In this document: one piece after another, positions 32,156-40,707 of the stretch
Numbering within the stretch: the stretch's first letter is position 1
Layout of the letters: every line of letters begins with the position of its first letter
Source: Stenotrophomonas maltophilia
Lineage (GTDB): Bacteria > Pseudomonadota > Gammaproteobacteria > Xanthomonadales > Xanthomonadaceae
DNA: 52,544 nucleotides
NCBI RefSeq assembly: GCF_013464915.1
Contig: NZ_RAVT01000051.1
Coordinates: 1 to 52,544 of the forward strand
Reading direction: 5' to 3'
Made by a program: the position numbers and the translations under genes
The notes under the pieces: model-generated
The model's database searches: none
Seen by the model: the letters and a program-made list of their open reading frames with translations, nothing else
What the model was told of the DNA's origin: nothing

Positions 32156-32480
32156 CTGATTACCTTGTGTTCTTCGATCGCGGACCAGCCGCAAAAATGG
32201 CCCCTTAGGGCCATGGGAAGCCTGTGCGCTGAAAAAGCCCTAGGACGACGCTTCGGAACATACCCGAACTCCGTCTCATGGGCTGCGCCGCCGCACAGCC
32301 GTTGCGCCTCCGAATGGTCGCAACTCATCCCCTTCGCCATTTTCGCCTCGACCAATACAATCAGCAAGTTAGCCCCTCCGCGCATGGATGTAGGACCCGC
32401 AAACCGTTGAGCTGCAACGAAGGCGCTAGGGGACCATCTATGCCATCCAACTCGCACTGCGCAGACAGCGCTTTTCCCAC
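32156..32480. other. Region between the fimbrial remnant and mod, with hairpin
   Basis: No gene is supported. At 32197-32214 an ATGGCCC/GGGCCAT stem is followed on the minus strand by ATTTTTG and may terminate transcription coming from the fimbrial remnant. The rest should hold the mod promoter. Confidence 0.5.
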
Positions 32481-33731
32481 TCACCGGCAAGCCACCTCGG
32501 CCACCGTTTGCGCAGCCCCAAGGTCCGCAGGCAGCTGGGCCTTGCAGACCCCTTCCACGTCCACCGTCTGGCCGGGGCGCGGCTGCTCCAGGTAGAGCAC
32601 CCCGTCGTAGCCCACCTGGGCCACGCCCGTGAGGCGGAAGGTTCGCGCGGTCTCGGTCAGGACCGGGAACGTGAGGTGCATGCCGGCTTGGCGGCCAGCG
32701 GTGGCGGTTTGCTCGATCTCGGCCAGTTGAGTGCCCAGCGGCAAGGCCCGATCGTCCACTCGGACTTCGGTGGGCACCATCGGGGTCACCTCGCCCACCA
32801 CCAGGCGGCCCTGGGCGTTGGTCTTCCCCACCAATCTGCCGCCCCGCCTCACCGGCACCCCGGCTTGGCGGGGCACGTCCACCACGGCGAAGGATTCGGC
32901 CGGCCCTAGGAACGTCACGCCCTGGCCGTCCAGGTGGACGGCACCGGCCATCGAACCGGAAGCCCACGTGCCGCTGGGCCCGTGCTCGGCGTTGATCTGC
33001 GCCCACCCTGCCCGGGTGGTCCGGTTGGCGTTGGCCCGGGCCGTCTGGCCGGCCGCTCCCTCGTCCACCGAAGCGGACAAGGCGACCGGGGTTCCCAACA
33101 GCGTGGGACGGACGCGTCCTTGAACAGCCGAGGCGGTGGCATCGGTGGCTTGCCGGGCCCTAACGCTCACGCCCTTGCCCCGGCCGAAATCGTAGCTGTA
33201 GCCCAGCTCCACCGAGGTTTCCTTGCGCTCCAGATGCCGCAAGGCGGAGACGGCCACGGTGTGCCCTTTGCCACGCCAGCTCAGCTCAGCGCGGCGTCGG
33301 CGTAAGCGGTGCGAAAGCGTGGCGTGCGCACGTCGGAGAACCCTGCTCGGAGGGGCCGCTGGGGCGTGGGCCGCCAGAACACCGAACCCCGGGTGCGCTG
33401 CTACAACTCCACCGCACCGGGGGCGCGCAGGCGCCAGTAGTCCTGTTGGCGCTCGTGCTCCAGGCGCACGCCAAACCTTCTGTCCCTGTCCTGGGGAAAT
33501 GGAGTAAGTGGTTCCCTGGTTGCACACGATGCTCAACGCAGAGGTTCGGGTGGAGTTGTCAGAAGTGCCCGACCAATCCATGTCCGTGACCGGAGAAACG
33601 GACAAATTGCAGGTGTTGGTCAGGGTGCCCTGAATCGTCAGATCTGCGGTGGTGTCGGCGGCGAAGGCGGGCAGCGCCAGCGAAGCCGGGGCGATGGGCA
33701 GCAGGGCGCGAAGGAAGGTCTTGCATGTCAT
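32481..33731 (-). pseudogene. Fimbrial remnant: spore-coat-U-like start fused to usher C-terminus
   Basis: The first part, from ATG 33731, is a secreted SCPU-domain fimbrial-type protein: signal peptide MTCKTFLRALLPIAPASLAL, then LTIQGTLTNTCNLSVSPVTD and ALSIVCNQGTTYSISPGQGQ. At about 33490 the homology stops. The next 180 bp read in this frame as arginine/proline-rich nonsense, while another frame of the same strand gives usher-like protein with a TAG stop (FGVRLEHERQQDYWRLRAPG). Beyond 33300 the frame is again good usher C-terminus (VELGYSYDFGRGKGVSVRAR, VYVDVPRQ-type plug and LPADLGAAQTVAEVACR). So a large deletion joined two genes of one chaperone-usher cluster, and later shifts spoiled the junction. 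It is almost surely non-functional. Confidence 0.78.
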
Positions 33732-33844
33732 GGGTATCGTCTCCTTGGCGAGGAATTGAGTGGGGATGAGTAGCCCCCGAAAAGGCCATCCCTTTACCGA
33801 TACCTCGAATCTGAAAGCTCGCAAGGGGGCCACCCAGCCAGCCG

Positions 33845-34342
33845 TTAGAGCCTAGGACGTTTGCCACCGGTGGCTGACTGTTCCCATACCCGATCCAGCT
33901 CACGCGCCCGGTGCTGAGCCATTGCCTCCTGAATCATGCGCTGAAGGACAAACGCAAAAGCGTCAGTCACAAAGACGCCCACGCCGATCCCATAGTTATC
34001 CGGCAGGCTGGAAATCTGCCTTATCGATGGCTGGTAAATGACCTCATCGAGCTCAGGAGGCAACGGATCAACGCGCGCGTCAATGAACGCGCCCACCTCG
34101 GTTTCGGCTGCTTTGCAGAGGTCGGCGTCAGCGAGCAGCGCCCGCAAGTCGACCAGCGTGGGAAGCCACACCGTATTGAACAGCGGGCCACCCACCGAGG
34201 GACTGATGAAATGGATGCCGTGAAGCACGGTTGCCCTCTCACTCTTTCCGAGCTCTCCCTCCCCCCAATGTCCGTTCATCCGGGGGATCGAGTCCCCCAT
34301 CACAACCGGCGCATCTTTGGCCTGGGTGAGAAAAGGAGCCAA
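33845..34342 (-). CDS. Hypothetical protein
   Basis: From TTG 34342 this is a 165-residue protein (LAPFLTQAKDAPVVMGDSIP, FISPSVGGPLFNTVWLPTLV, and SLPDNYGIGVGVFVTDAFAF near the end). GGGAGG lies nine bases before the TTG; ATG 34300 is the other candidate. A gap of two bases separates it from the stop of the upstream gene at 34345, so the two are probably coupled. No family recognised. Confidence 0.6.
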   Translation of the reverse strand: MAPFLTQAKDAPVVMGDSIPRMNGHWGEGELGKSERATVLHGIHFISPSVGGPLFNTVWLPTLVDLRALLADADLCKAAETEVGAFIDARVDPLPPELDEVIYQPSIRQISSLPDNYGIGVGVFVTDAFAFVLQRMIQEAMAQHRARELDRVWEQSATGGKRPRL

Positions 34343-34344
34343 GG

Positions 34345-34656
34345 TCAGTGCCCTCCCCGCGCTTTCCAGTAAGCCAGTTCTGCGCGCCGACCCTGCTCCT
34401 CTCGCCAGCACCTGAGCAAATGCTTGTAGCCGGGCTTGGCTTGGGTGACGTGGAAGGATCGGCCGTTAACGTAGACCTTCCCGCCGTTGTGGAGCTCGAC
34501 GGCATGAACCGCACTCCAAGTGGTCGCCCAGCCCAGGCGGTCCTCTTCTTCAAAGCTCACGGGCTCCAAGGAGACCGCTGCATAATCTTCAATCAAACCG
34601 GGGTTCAACCCCAACTCGGTCATCGCGGCTTCGTTGGTTGTGACGGCTGCGCTCAT
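34345..34656 (-). CDS. Small hypothetical protein
   Basis: This 103-residue soluble protein has an acidic N-terminal half (EAAMTELGLNPGLIEDYAAV, then SLEPVSFEEEDRLGW) and a basic C-terminal half (YKHLLRCWREEQGRRAELAY). It starts with MSAAVTTNEA at ATG 34656. It is the first gene of a two-gene minus-strand operon whose upstream region carries two inverted repeats. Function unknown. Confidence 0.6.
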   Translation of the reverse strand: MSAAVTTNEAAMTELGLNPGLIEDYAAVSLEPVSFEEEDRLGWATTWSAVHAVELHNGGKVYVNGRSFHVTQAKPGYKHLLRCWREEQGRRAELAYWKARGGH

Positions 34657-34985
34657 GTGACACCTCTTGGCTTGGTCGGCGGTATTGCCTACCTATAGAT
34701 TCAAGGTAGATCGCCACGGCATTTTGTCCACACCACGAGTGGACAATAATTTGACTAGATACAAAAAGTGCGAAGCGAAGGCCGCAGTTTTCCACCTCAT
34801 CGTTTTTCGCGCCGAAGGCGTTTGTGCTTTCCATCCATGCGGATGCTTCTTCAGATGCCGGCGCGCAGCGACCGGCGGCGGCTTCCGGCACTGGCCTTTG
34901 CTCCCAAGTGGGCCAGCCATCGGGAACTTGAGAGCTTCGGTCGGAACAGCGACGATGGGACGACCTGTCCTCTCACGAAGCCCCC
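34657..34985. promoter_or_regulatory. Divergent regulatory region with two inverted repeats
   Basis: This stretch of about 330 bp has no gene. Two inverted repeats stand out: CTACCT-N9-AGGTAG (34690-34710) and TTGTCCAC-N7-GTGGACAA (34724-34746), the second perfect over eight bases per arm. Both lie close to the start of the minus-strand operon at 34656, so they are probably operators or promoter elements for it. Confidence 0.55.
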
Positions 34986-35468
34986 ATGTCCAACATGGCC
35001 GATCCCAATCAAGCCCTAATCTCTTTCCAAGAAGCCCTGGCTGCGGGCGGCCTTCGGCTGGAGCGGGGCCGCATCGATCCAACGGTCTACCTGCACGTGG
35101 ATCACCTCCAAGGCAAACCGCGATTCACTTACGTTCAGATGGACGGGCAGACCGTAACGGCTTTTGCCAAATTCGTTCCCAATGGAACCTTTGAAGGCCA
35201 TCCAAACCTAGCGGTTGGCTACGCGGTTCCCGAGCGTTATCGAAACCAGGGGCGCGCCAAAGCCATCCTTGCGGCCGGCATTGCAGAGCTCCAAAACGGC
35301 TTTCGCGGGCATCCGCCCTTCTACATCGAAGCGGTGGTGAGCGTGAACAACCCCGCTTCGCAGAACGTGGCCCAAGAGGTTCTGGGCGGCGAACCTGAGC
35401 CAATCGTGGACAACCATTCGGACGAGCCCGCCCTTCGATACGCAAAACTGTTCCCAACCGGCAAGTAG
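34986..35468 (+). CDS. GNAT-like acetyltransferase
   Basis: This 160-residue protein shows the acetyl-CoA-binding region of GNAT enzymes: LAVGYAVPERYRNQGRAKAI near residues 75-94, the R/Q-x-x-G-x-A loop, followed by a helix (LAAGIAELQNG) and a later strand (FYIEAVVSVNNPASQNVAQE). The substrate is unknown. ATG 34986 is used; MADPNQ three codons later is possible. It lies 50 bp upstream of the AbiJ-like gene on the same strand. Confidence 0.72.
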   Translation: MSNMADPNQALISFQEALAAGGLRLERGRIDPTVYLHVDHLQGKPRFTYVQMDGQTVTAFAKFVPNGTFEGHPNLAVGYAVPERYRNQGRAKAILAAGIAELQNGFRGHPPFYIEAVVSVNNPASQNVAQEVLGGEPEPIVDNHSDEPALRYAKLFPTGK

Positions 35469-35518
35469 ACGGCGACGGCCGCGCCTACTTTGGACCCTAC
35501 ATACAGCAAGGAAAGCAC

Positions 35519-36333
35519 ATGAGCACCTTCTCAGAGCGCCACAACTACAGCTCACCCGATGCAGACATCACCATTCGTGAAGATGCGCCCGAAGTTTTGC
35601 GCGGAGCCGTTGTTGCCATCGCTGGCAAAGCGGGGATTGGATACGACAACCTGCGCAAGGAAGTCTGCGGTGCGCTTGGCGTGGCACCAGACACCCGGGG
35701 CAACTGGAGCGAACCCAACGTGATTGCGGAGGTGCAGCATCACTTGGAAGAGTGCGAATGGTTTGAGGTGTATGACGTCATCGAAAGCATAGCCACGTCC
35801 CTTCAAGGTCGCCCACCTGCCTATGGGCAGCCCAAAGCACCTTCGGACGTCTTCTCGGACGGAATCAACAAGGTCTTTCGGAAGAACGGAATCGGTTGGC
35901 AGATGTTGGGAAACCGCATTGAGTTCCCGGTTCACAGGCGTTTGAAGTCGCCATCAGGAAGGGCACCAGCGAGTTGAGAAGCGCTGGGAAGAACACGACG
36001 GCAAACGAACTGCACGAGGCATTGCGCGACCTGTCTCGTCGCCCCAACCCCGAGCTCACCGGCGCCATTCAACACGGAATGGCTGCGTTGGAATGCTTGG
36101 CAAAGGATTTGACGGGTGGTGACAAGGAGACGCTGGGGGCGTTGGTGAAAAACAACCCCAGCCTGTTCCCCTCGCCTCTTGGAGAAGCAGTTTCCAAAGT
36201 CTATGGATTCGCGTCTAACAACGGGCGCCACCTTAAGGAGGGCGGTGACCCGTCGTTGGAAGAGGCCGAACTGATCGTGGGCTTGTCAGGGGTGCTTTGC
36301 CGCTACTTGGGACACAAAGTCCGCCGTCCTTAA
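35519..36333 (+). pseudogene. AbiJ-type abortive-infection gene broken by a frameshift
   Basis: The first frame (35519-35977) encodes MSTFSERHNYSSPDADITIR and then NWSEPNVIAEVQHHLEECEW and VYDVIESIATSL, the N-terminal AbiJ-NTD4-type domain. At about 35935-35945 homology moves to another frame: FEVAIRKGTSELRSAGKNTT, NELHEALRDLSRRPNPELTG, IQHGMAALECLAKDLTG and GFASNNGRHLKEGGDPSLEE continue the same family to 36333. One missing base after GTTCA would restore a single protein of about 270 residues. The second half could also start alone at TTG 35974, overlapping the first stop. I read the locus as one gene with a single-base deletion, real or a sequencing error. Confidence 0.78.
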
Positions 36334-36361
36334 CTCAGCGCATCCGCTGCCGTGGGGCGTC

Positions 36362-36814
36362 TTAGGGCGCCTCCACGGGAACCTCGACAACGTCGTCTGC
36401 AGCACGCCATGCCTTCCCTTCGAGCACCATGGAGGGGCCTCTGGAACGTGCGATCGCGGCCTCTTTGGCGGTCGGAGGGTTCCACCCCCGATGCTCGTCC
36501 AGGTAGCGCTCCAGGGACGGTCTCAACGGCCGACCAATGTTGGGCAAGGGCAACACCCGATCATGGCGTTCGTCTTGCTGACGGGCATGGGCGACTTGCT
36601 CGGGCTCCCCAAACGCCTCCCGGTGAGCGTCAAGCAAGCGATCAACCGCGTCCACGTCCTCGCGGGCGTGGAGCGATTCGATGTAGAGCGCTTGAAGCAA
36701 TGAGTCACGCTCTTGATGAGCTTCTTCGCCCGTGCCTTCGCCCTGGAACAGCCCATCGTGGCGAGGGCGGGCGTCGACGGGGTCTTGGCGAAACCGGCCG
36801 TGGCTGGTCCTCAT
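36362..36814 (-). CDS. Hypothetical charged protein
   Basis: This 150-residue hydrophilic protein begins MRTSHGRFRQDPVDARPRHD, with a helical charged centre (EEAHQERDSLLQALYIESLH, EDVDAVDRLLDAHREAF) and a basic end. It is the last gene of the small-gene operon coming from 38355; its ATG overlaps the previous stop by four bases. It has no membrane segment. The family is not recognised, but the setting suggests a soluble partner of the membrane proteins upstream. Confidence 0.62.
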   Translation of the reverse strand: MRTSHGRFRQDPVDARPRHDGLFQGEGTGEEAHQERDSLLQALYIESLHAREDVDAVDRLLDAHREAFGEPEQVAHARQQDERHDRVLPLPNIGRPLRPSLERYLDEHRGWNPPTAKEAAIARSRGPSMVLEGKAWRAADDVVEVPVEAP

Positions 36815-37005
36815 GCTCGCCTCCGTGCCATCCCGCTGCCCTGAAGCAGCCCACACGCGATCGAATAGACCACAAGAGCCAGCGAGGATGACAGGTATAA
36901 GTTGGAAGGATTCAGCCAGACCCCGGTCACTAGGTGCTGAAGTTGGTAGGCCAGCAATGCCAGACACACGTAGAACACGGCCAAATGCCACACCAACGCA
37001 GCCAC
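36811..37005 (-). CDS. Small two-segment membrane protein
   Basis: This 64-residue protein has segments ALVWHLAVFYVCLALLAYQL (about residues 3-22) and YLSSSLALVVYSIACGLLQG (about 37-56), with a basic C-terminus (MARRRA). ATGA at 36811-36814 joins it to the next gene. Function unknown. Confidence 0.65.
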   Translation of the reverse strand: MAALVWHLAVFYVCLALLAYQLQHLVTGVWLNPSNLYLSSSLALVVYSIACGLLQGSGMARRRA

Positions 37006-37041
37006 GGATGGGGCGTCTTCTCGGCCGGCTTGGAACGCCTC

Positions 37042-37149
37042 TCAGCCCCTGCGTGCGCTGCGGGCTTTGGAGGCGCACAGCCACGCAATTCCGAAGGTGA
37101 CCGCAAACATTGCGAGCTCAAACAGCACGACCACCAGAAAAACGGTCAT
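37042..37149 (-). CDS. 35-residue single-pass membrane peptide
   Basis: ATG 37149 follows AGGAGGACCCC, one of the best ribosome binding sites in the window. The peptide is MTVFLVVVLFELAMFAVTFG followed by IAWLCASKARSARRG: one membrane segment and a basic tail, a positive-inside layout. Its start overlaps the stop of the HTH gene by four bases (ATGA). It is too short for usual gene calling but fits the pattern of this operon of very small coupled genes. Confidence 0.7.
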   Translation of the reverse strand: MTVFLVVVLFELAMFAVTFGIAWLCASKARSARRG

Positions 37150-37451
37150 GGGGTCCTCCTCTGGGTTGGGAGCAGGCCATGGGCCTGCAGGTAAGCGTGA
37201 ACCGCCTGTCGGGTCACGCCCAAGCGCTGGGCAATTGCAGGGCCGTTGTTCCCCTCCTCCAAGAGGCGCACCACGAAGCCGTGCTGGTCAGCCAGTGGGC
37301 GCCGGGGCATTTGACGCAAGCCCAGGTGGGCCAGGTCGGCGCTCACCACAGGCGATGGAACGGCCAAGGCTTGGGCGATGGCGGCCCGGCGGTGTCCCTC
37401 TCGAAACATCCGGGCGACCTCGGAGCGGCGGTGGGTAAGGTCTCGGCTCAA
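37146..37451 (-). CDS. HTH protein with two helix-turn-helix units
   Basis: Translated from TTG 37451, which overlaps the upstream stop as TTGA, this 101-residue protein carries two HTH-like blocks: RSEVARMFREGHRRAAIAQA and then LLEEGNNGPAIAQRLGVTRQ-AVHAYLQAHG. The second is a typical Hin/MerR-like turn (AIAQRLGVTRQAVHAYL). It probably binds DNA and regulates this operon or the conjugative or island genes around it. No ATG start gives the same frame without losing the first HTH. Confidence 0.68.
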   Translation of the reverse strand: MSRDLTHRRSEVARMFREGHRRAAIAQALAVPSPVVSADLAHLGLRQMPRRPLADQHGFVVRLLEEGNNGPAIAQRLGVTRQAVHAYLQAHGLLPTQRRTP

Positions 37452-37780
37452 CCCTGGCTTCTCAGTGCTGCCCGGCTCCACCCTTTTTGGAAGAGCAGAG
37501 CGTCCACGAGGACAACTGCGAGTAGAACAACCACTTTGGAAGCTGAGATTTCCGTTTGCGCCCCTGAGAACAAGACCAACCAGATTCCGAGCAGGAACAA
37601 CACGCTGAGCAGCCCAGCCAAAGCATTGAGAACGACGACCGTGGAGATTCCCTTGCGTCGTCGGCGCAGTCCGTCCCACACCAGTCGGAAACGGTGCCCG
37701 GCCCAGATCGGCGCAAACGCGGTTACGTAGGCAAACGCGCCAAGGAACAGAACAGCAAGGATGGGGTTCGCGATGTCCAT
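37448..37780 (-). CDS. Two-to-three-segment membrane protein
   Basis: This 110-residue protein has hydrophobic segments ILAVLFLGAFAYVTAFAPIW (8-27) and VVVLNALAGLLSVLFLLGIW-LVLF (47-70), and another near the end (VVVLLAVVLVDALLF). A basic loop (GHRFRLVWDGLRRRRKG) lies between the first two. The start ATG 37780 shares a base with the stop of the preceding gene (TGATG). The family is not recognised. Confidence 0.68.
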   Translation of the reverse strand: MDIANPILAVLFLGAFAYVTAFAPIWAGHRFRLVWDGLRRRRKGISTVVVLNALAGLLSVLFLLGIWLVLFSGAQTEISASKVVVLLAVVLVDALLFQKGWSRAALRSQG

Positions 37781-38355
37781 CAGCGCATGTCCCCTAAACT
37801 CACGCCACAAGCGCCCACCCCGCACGCACTTGCGTTCTCGGCACCACCCCACGCTGCGTTCTCGGCACCACCCCACACTTCAATCCGCGCCATCGGCACC
37901 ACCCGGGTCTTCTTACCCTTCCCCACCAGGAACACCCGATCACCTTCGCGCACTTGCACGTCGGCGTCTTGGACTACCGCGAGGACGCGCTGGCGGCGAT
38001 CGGACAAGTCCCGCACGTAGATCTCCACCGCGCGCCGGCCGCTCAGGCCCTTCTGGACGGCGGTTCCAGCAACCGCACCGATGATGCCACCGGCCACGCG
38101 GGCAGCATTGCGGTAATCCCGGTTCTTGACTTGGTTAGCAGCCCCATAACCAACGGCCGCCCCAATGGCAGAACCAGCGTTAAGCCGCTGGTCGGACTTC
38201 AGTTGAACCGTGCGGACCATCAGGACTTCGCCCAAGCGGGCGTCCTGGACGGACAGGGCTTCGGACGAGCCGTAACGGCGAGCGGAGGTGGAATCGGCGG
38301 CAAAGGCGGCCGGAGCAGACAACGCCAATGCAAGGGCCAGAACGATGGGTTTCAA
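37780..38355 (-). CDS. Secreted glycine-zipper envelope protein
   Basis: The likely start is TTG 38355 preceded by GGAGGT at ideal spacing, giving a 191-residue protein with signal LKPIVLALALALSAPAAFAA. The mature part has a glycine-zipper stretch (GSAIGAAVGYGAANQ, then ARVAGGIIGAVAGTAVQKGL) as in SlyB/17-kDa outer-membrane proteins, and two similar seven-residue units WGGAENA near the C-terminus. It opens a six-gene minus-strand operon in which genes overlap by 1-4 bases. It may form an outer-membrane part of an envelope assembly with the small membrane proteins downstream. Confidence 0.72.
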   Translation of the reverse strand: MKPIVLALALALSAPAAFAADSTSARRYGSSEALSVQDARLGEVLMVRTVQLKSDQRLNAGSAIGAAVGYGAANQVKNRDYRNAARVAGGIIGAVAGTAVQKGLSGRRAVEIYVRDLSDRRQRVLAVVQDADVQVREGDRVFLVGKGKKTRVVPMARIEVWGGAENAAWGGAENASACGVGACGVSLGDMR

Positions 38356-38485
38356 GGTGCACCTCCATTTCGTGAGTAGGTTCACCTATGCATAGATCGA
38401 TTCTGGAAATGCGCAAGGGGGTGCGGCTTGAGAACCAACGATCCAAGCCAGATAATCGATGCAACCACCACTAAGGAAGTCATCC

Positions 38486-39247
38486 GTGGCATTCGATCGT
38501 GAACGCTGGTCCGGGACCTACGACCGAGCCCATTTCCCCCACTTCCCTTGCCCGAAATGCGACAAGGGACGCGTCAGGCACGATGGGAAGACTGTCCAGA
38601 TTTCCGAACCCACCTACTCAACCAAAGACCGCGACCACCCGGATTGGGAGCCGCGTTGGGATGTGGAGCGTTTCAGCCTCCAACTGATCTGCGACAACGG
38701 CAGCTGCGGTGAAGTGGTGGTTGTCTCCGGAGATACGTCACTGGTCGAGTATTACGACGATGAAGATGACCGCTGGGTGTATTCGTCTTATCTTCGCCCG
38801 CGCGCGATGTTTCCAGCCCCGCTCACCATTGAGGTTCCCTCTCAGGCTCCAAGGAACGTGAGGGACAACATCCGCCTTGCCTCCTCACACTACTGGTTTG
38901 ATACGAGTGCAGCCGCCAATCGACTCCGGGCCAGCGTTGAGTTCCTGCTGGATTTCCTTGAGATCCCTCGCGAAACCGTCAATGCCAGCAGCGGAAAAAC
39001 AAATCGTCTGGATCTGAACGCCCGGATTGCACACTACGAGCAATCAAACGCCGAGCACGCGCCTTCGCTGACGGCCCTGCGAATGATCGGCAACCTAGGC
39101 TCGCACGGAGAAGACGTCCAACAGGAAGCAATCCTGGACGCTTTCGAAGTCTACGAATACACCCTCGACGCGCTGTGTGGCCAACGGAAGGACCGCATCG
39201 AAGCGCTGAGGCAGAAGCTGATAGCAACGAATGGGAAATACAGCTAG
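38486..39247 (+). CDS. DUF4145-like protein
   Basis: From GTG 38486 (with AAGGAAG six bases upstream) this is a 253-residue protein. An N-terminal zinc-knuckle-like CPKCDKGRVRHDGK is followed by CDNGSCGEVVVVSGD, a typical opening of DUF4145 proteins (CxxC then CxxxxC), and a helical C-terminal half (AAANRLRASVEFLLDFLEIP, LRMIGNLGSHGEDVQQEAIL) with the family's histidine-containing GNLGSHG motif. DUF4145 domains often occur in or beside restriction and defence genes. ATG 38459 is another possible start. Confidence 0.72.
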   Translation: MAFDRERWSGTYDRAHFPHFPCPKCDKGRVRHDGKTVQISEPTYSTKDRDHPDWEPRWDVERFSLQLICDNGSCGEVVVVSGDTSLVEYYDDEDDRWVYSSYLRPRAMFPAPLTIEVPSQAPRNVRDNIRLASSHYWFDTSAAANRLRASVEFLLDFLEIPRETVNASSGKTNRLDLNARIAHYEQSNAEHAPSLTALRMIGNLGSHGEDVQQEAILDAFEVYEYTLDALCGQRKDRIEALRQKLIATNGKYS

Positions 39248-39251
39248 GTCG

Positions 39252-40277
39252 TCACGCGACCATCGTGCGGCTTCGCTGCTTCGTCCGATTGCGCGGATTT
39301 GTGGAAGACTTGCCTGCAGGTTTTTCAAGCTCCTGCTGGTTGGCCGCCACCGGCTGCCGCTCCCAATCAACCTTCGGGAGCGGCTCGCGAACCAACTCGG
39401 GCACCTTCAAGAACTCCACCACCCGCTCGGCCGCCGCCGCGGCTCGGAAGAGCTCCCGGGGATCATCCCGGAGGATTTGGATCCAGGACTTCACGTAAGC
39501 CGCGTGCTGGGTAGGGTCGTGACCAATGCCCAGGCGTTCGCCCATCAGCATGGATGACACCTCCGCGACCAGTTCTTCCTTGGCGTAGTCGATGCTCCCA
39601 AAGGCCCCTTTCTGGTCGCGGTTGAGGCGGGTGGGAAAGCCGGTCCAGTGGCCCAGCTCGTGCAACGCGGTGGCGTAGTAGCCGCTGGCCGAGTGGAAGC
39701 TGTTGCGCCGGGGCAAATGGATGCTGTCCGTCATCGGACGGTAGAACGCTTGGTTGCCCCCGTCGTGGTGGATCTCAGCCCCGCTGCCCTTGAGCACCGC
39801 TTCGCAGGCCTGGTGGATGTCGGGCTCTGGGCGCGGGGGTGGCAGGACCAGTGCCGGCAACCCATCGATCTGCATTGCGTTGAACACCCGGGGGAAGAAG
39901 ACCTTGGGGTGGGCCTTGGCGATGAGCTCTGGGTCCCCGCTCTTCTTTGCCTCTTCGACCGGGGACCAATCCCAGTATTCGATAACGCTGGCTTTCTCGC
40001 CCTTGCGAACCTGCGCGCCCACGGCCGCGGCTTGCTTGTAAGTCATCCACCGGTTGTCCTGGCTGTCCCAGGTGCTCTGCAGGGCCCACAGGTGGAGCAA
40101 GTTACCGCCCCGGTAGTTTTTGCCGGTGGTGGGGTTCATTGGCAATCCGAGGTCCACGCGGGCGTCCCAGGGTTTGAGGAAGGGACCGGTGCCCTCCTCC
40201 ATTTGCCGAATCAGGCGTTCGACGACGTCGCGGGAGTGGCGCTGAAGGAAGCTTTCGTTGGGGGTGGCATCGGACAC
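39252..40277 (-). CDS. ardC: ArdC-type anti-restriction protein
   Basis: This 341-residue protein starts at GTG 40277 with GGAGA eight bases upstream. It has the ArdC N-terminal ssDNA-binding domain (SRDVVERLIRQMEEGTGPFL, GKNYRGGNLLHLWALQ, about residues 15-140) and a C-terminal metallopeptidase-like domain with ATALHELGHWTGF (HELGH at 206-210) and AKEELVAEVSSMLMGERLG. ArdC protects incoming DNA from host restriction during plasmid transfer. On this island it would shield the element when it moves between hosts. Length is normal for the family. Confidence 0.9.
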   Translation of the reverse strand: MSDATPNESFLQRHSRDVVERLIRQMEEGTGPFLKPWDARVDLGLPMNPTTGKNYRGGNLLHLWALQSTWDSQDNRWMTYKQAAAVGAQVRKGEKASVIEYWDWSPVEEAKKSGDPELIAKAHPKVFFPRVFNAMQIDGLPALVLPPPRPEPDIHQACEAVLKGSGAEIHHDGGNQAFYRPMTDSIHLPRRNSFHSASGYYATALHELGHWTGFPTRLNRDQKGAFGSIDYAKEELVAEVSSMLMGERLGIGHDPTQHAAYVKSWIQILRDDPRELFRAAAAAERVVEFLKVPELVREPLPKVDWERQPVAANQQELEKPAGKSSTNPRNRTKQRSRTMVA

Positions 40278-40344
40278 GGACAGGCTCTCCTGGAAGGCAA
40301 GAAAAGGCGCCTGTCGGCAACGCCAAGGGGTTGGGCTGGGAACA

Positions 40345-40560
40345 TCAATCGCGAATGGTGACGGCGCGTCCTTGCTCCAATAGGTTCTCCAGCAACGCCA
40401 AGGCCCGGTCGATGGTCAAACCGGTGCCGGGGTCTCCGTCGCCCTCCTGGAGCTGCACACGGACGCCATCCGGGGTTCGTTGCACGGTGAAACGGGGGGA
40501 GGCCGCCAGGGCGTCTTGGCGGTCCATGCTGTTATCCACGAAGGCATTGGAAGCAGTCAT
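40345..40560 (-). CDS. Small hypothetical protein
   Basis: This 71-residue protein (MTASNAFVDNSMDRQDALAA, then FTVQRTPDGVRVQLQEGDGD and IDRALALLENLLEQG) starts at ATG 40560. It is on the minus strand 67 bp upstream of ardC and may be the first gene of its operon. No family recognised. Confidence 0.55.
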   Translation of the reverse strand: MTASNAFVDNSMDRQDALAASPRFTVQRTPDGVRVQLQEGDGDPGTGLTIDRALALLENLLEQGRAVTIRD

Positions 40561-40707
40561 GGTTTCAGCATGCGACAGGATGGGGATTTGGCAAGCCTTG
40601 AATCGATCTACAGGGCAATCCATCCGCTAGAATTGAGACTGAGGCCGTGGATACTGGCCTCGCTTGGCCTCAGACGGCCAGGCTTAGCGATGGATACAGG
40701 GGGAAAC

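Noticed and set aside
32152..33006. Minus-strand frame of 284 codons between mod and the fimbrial remnant
   Set aside because: Glycine/proline-rich shadow of the usher remnant, with no start signal or motif.
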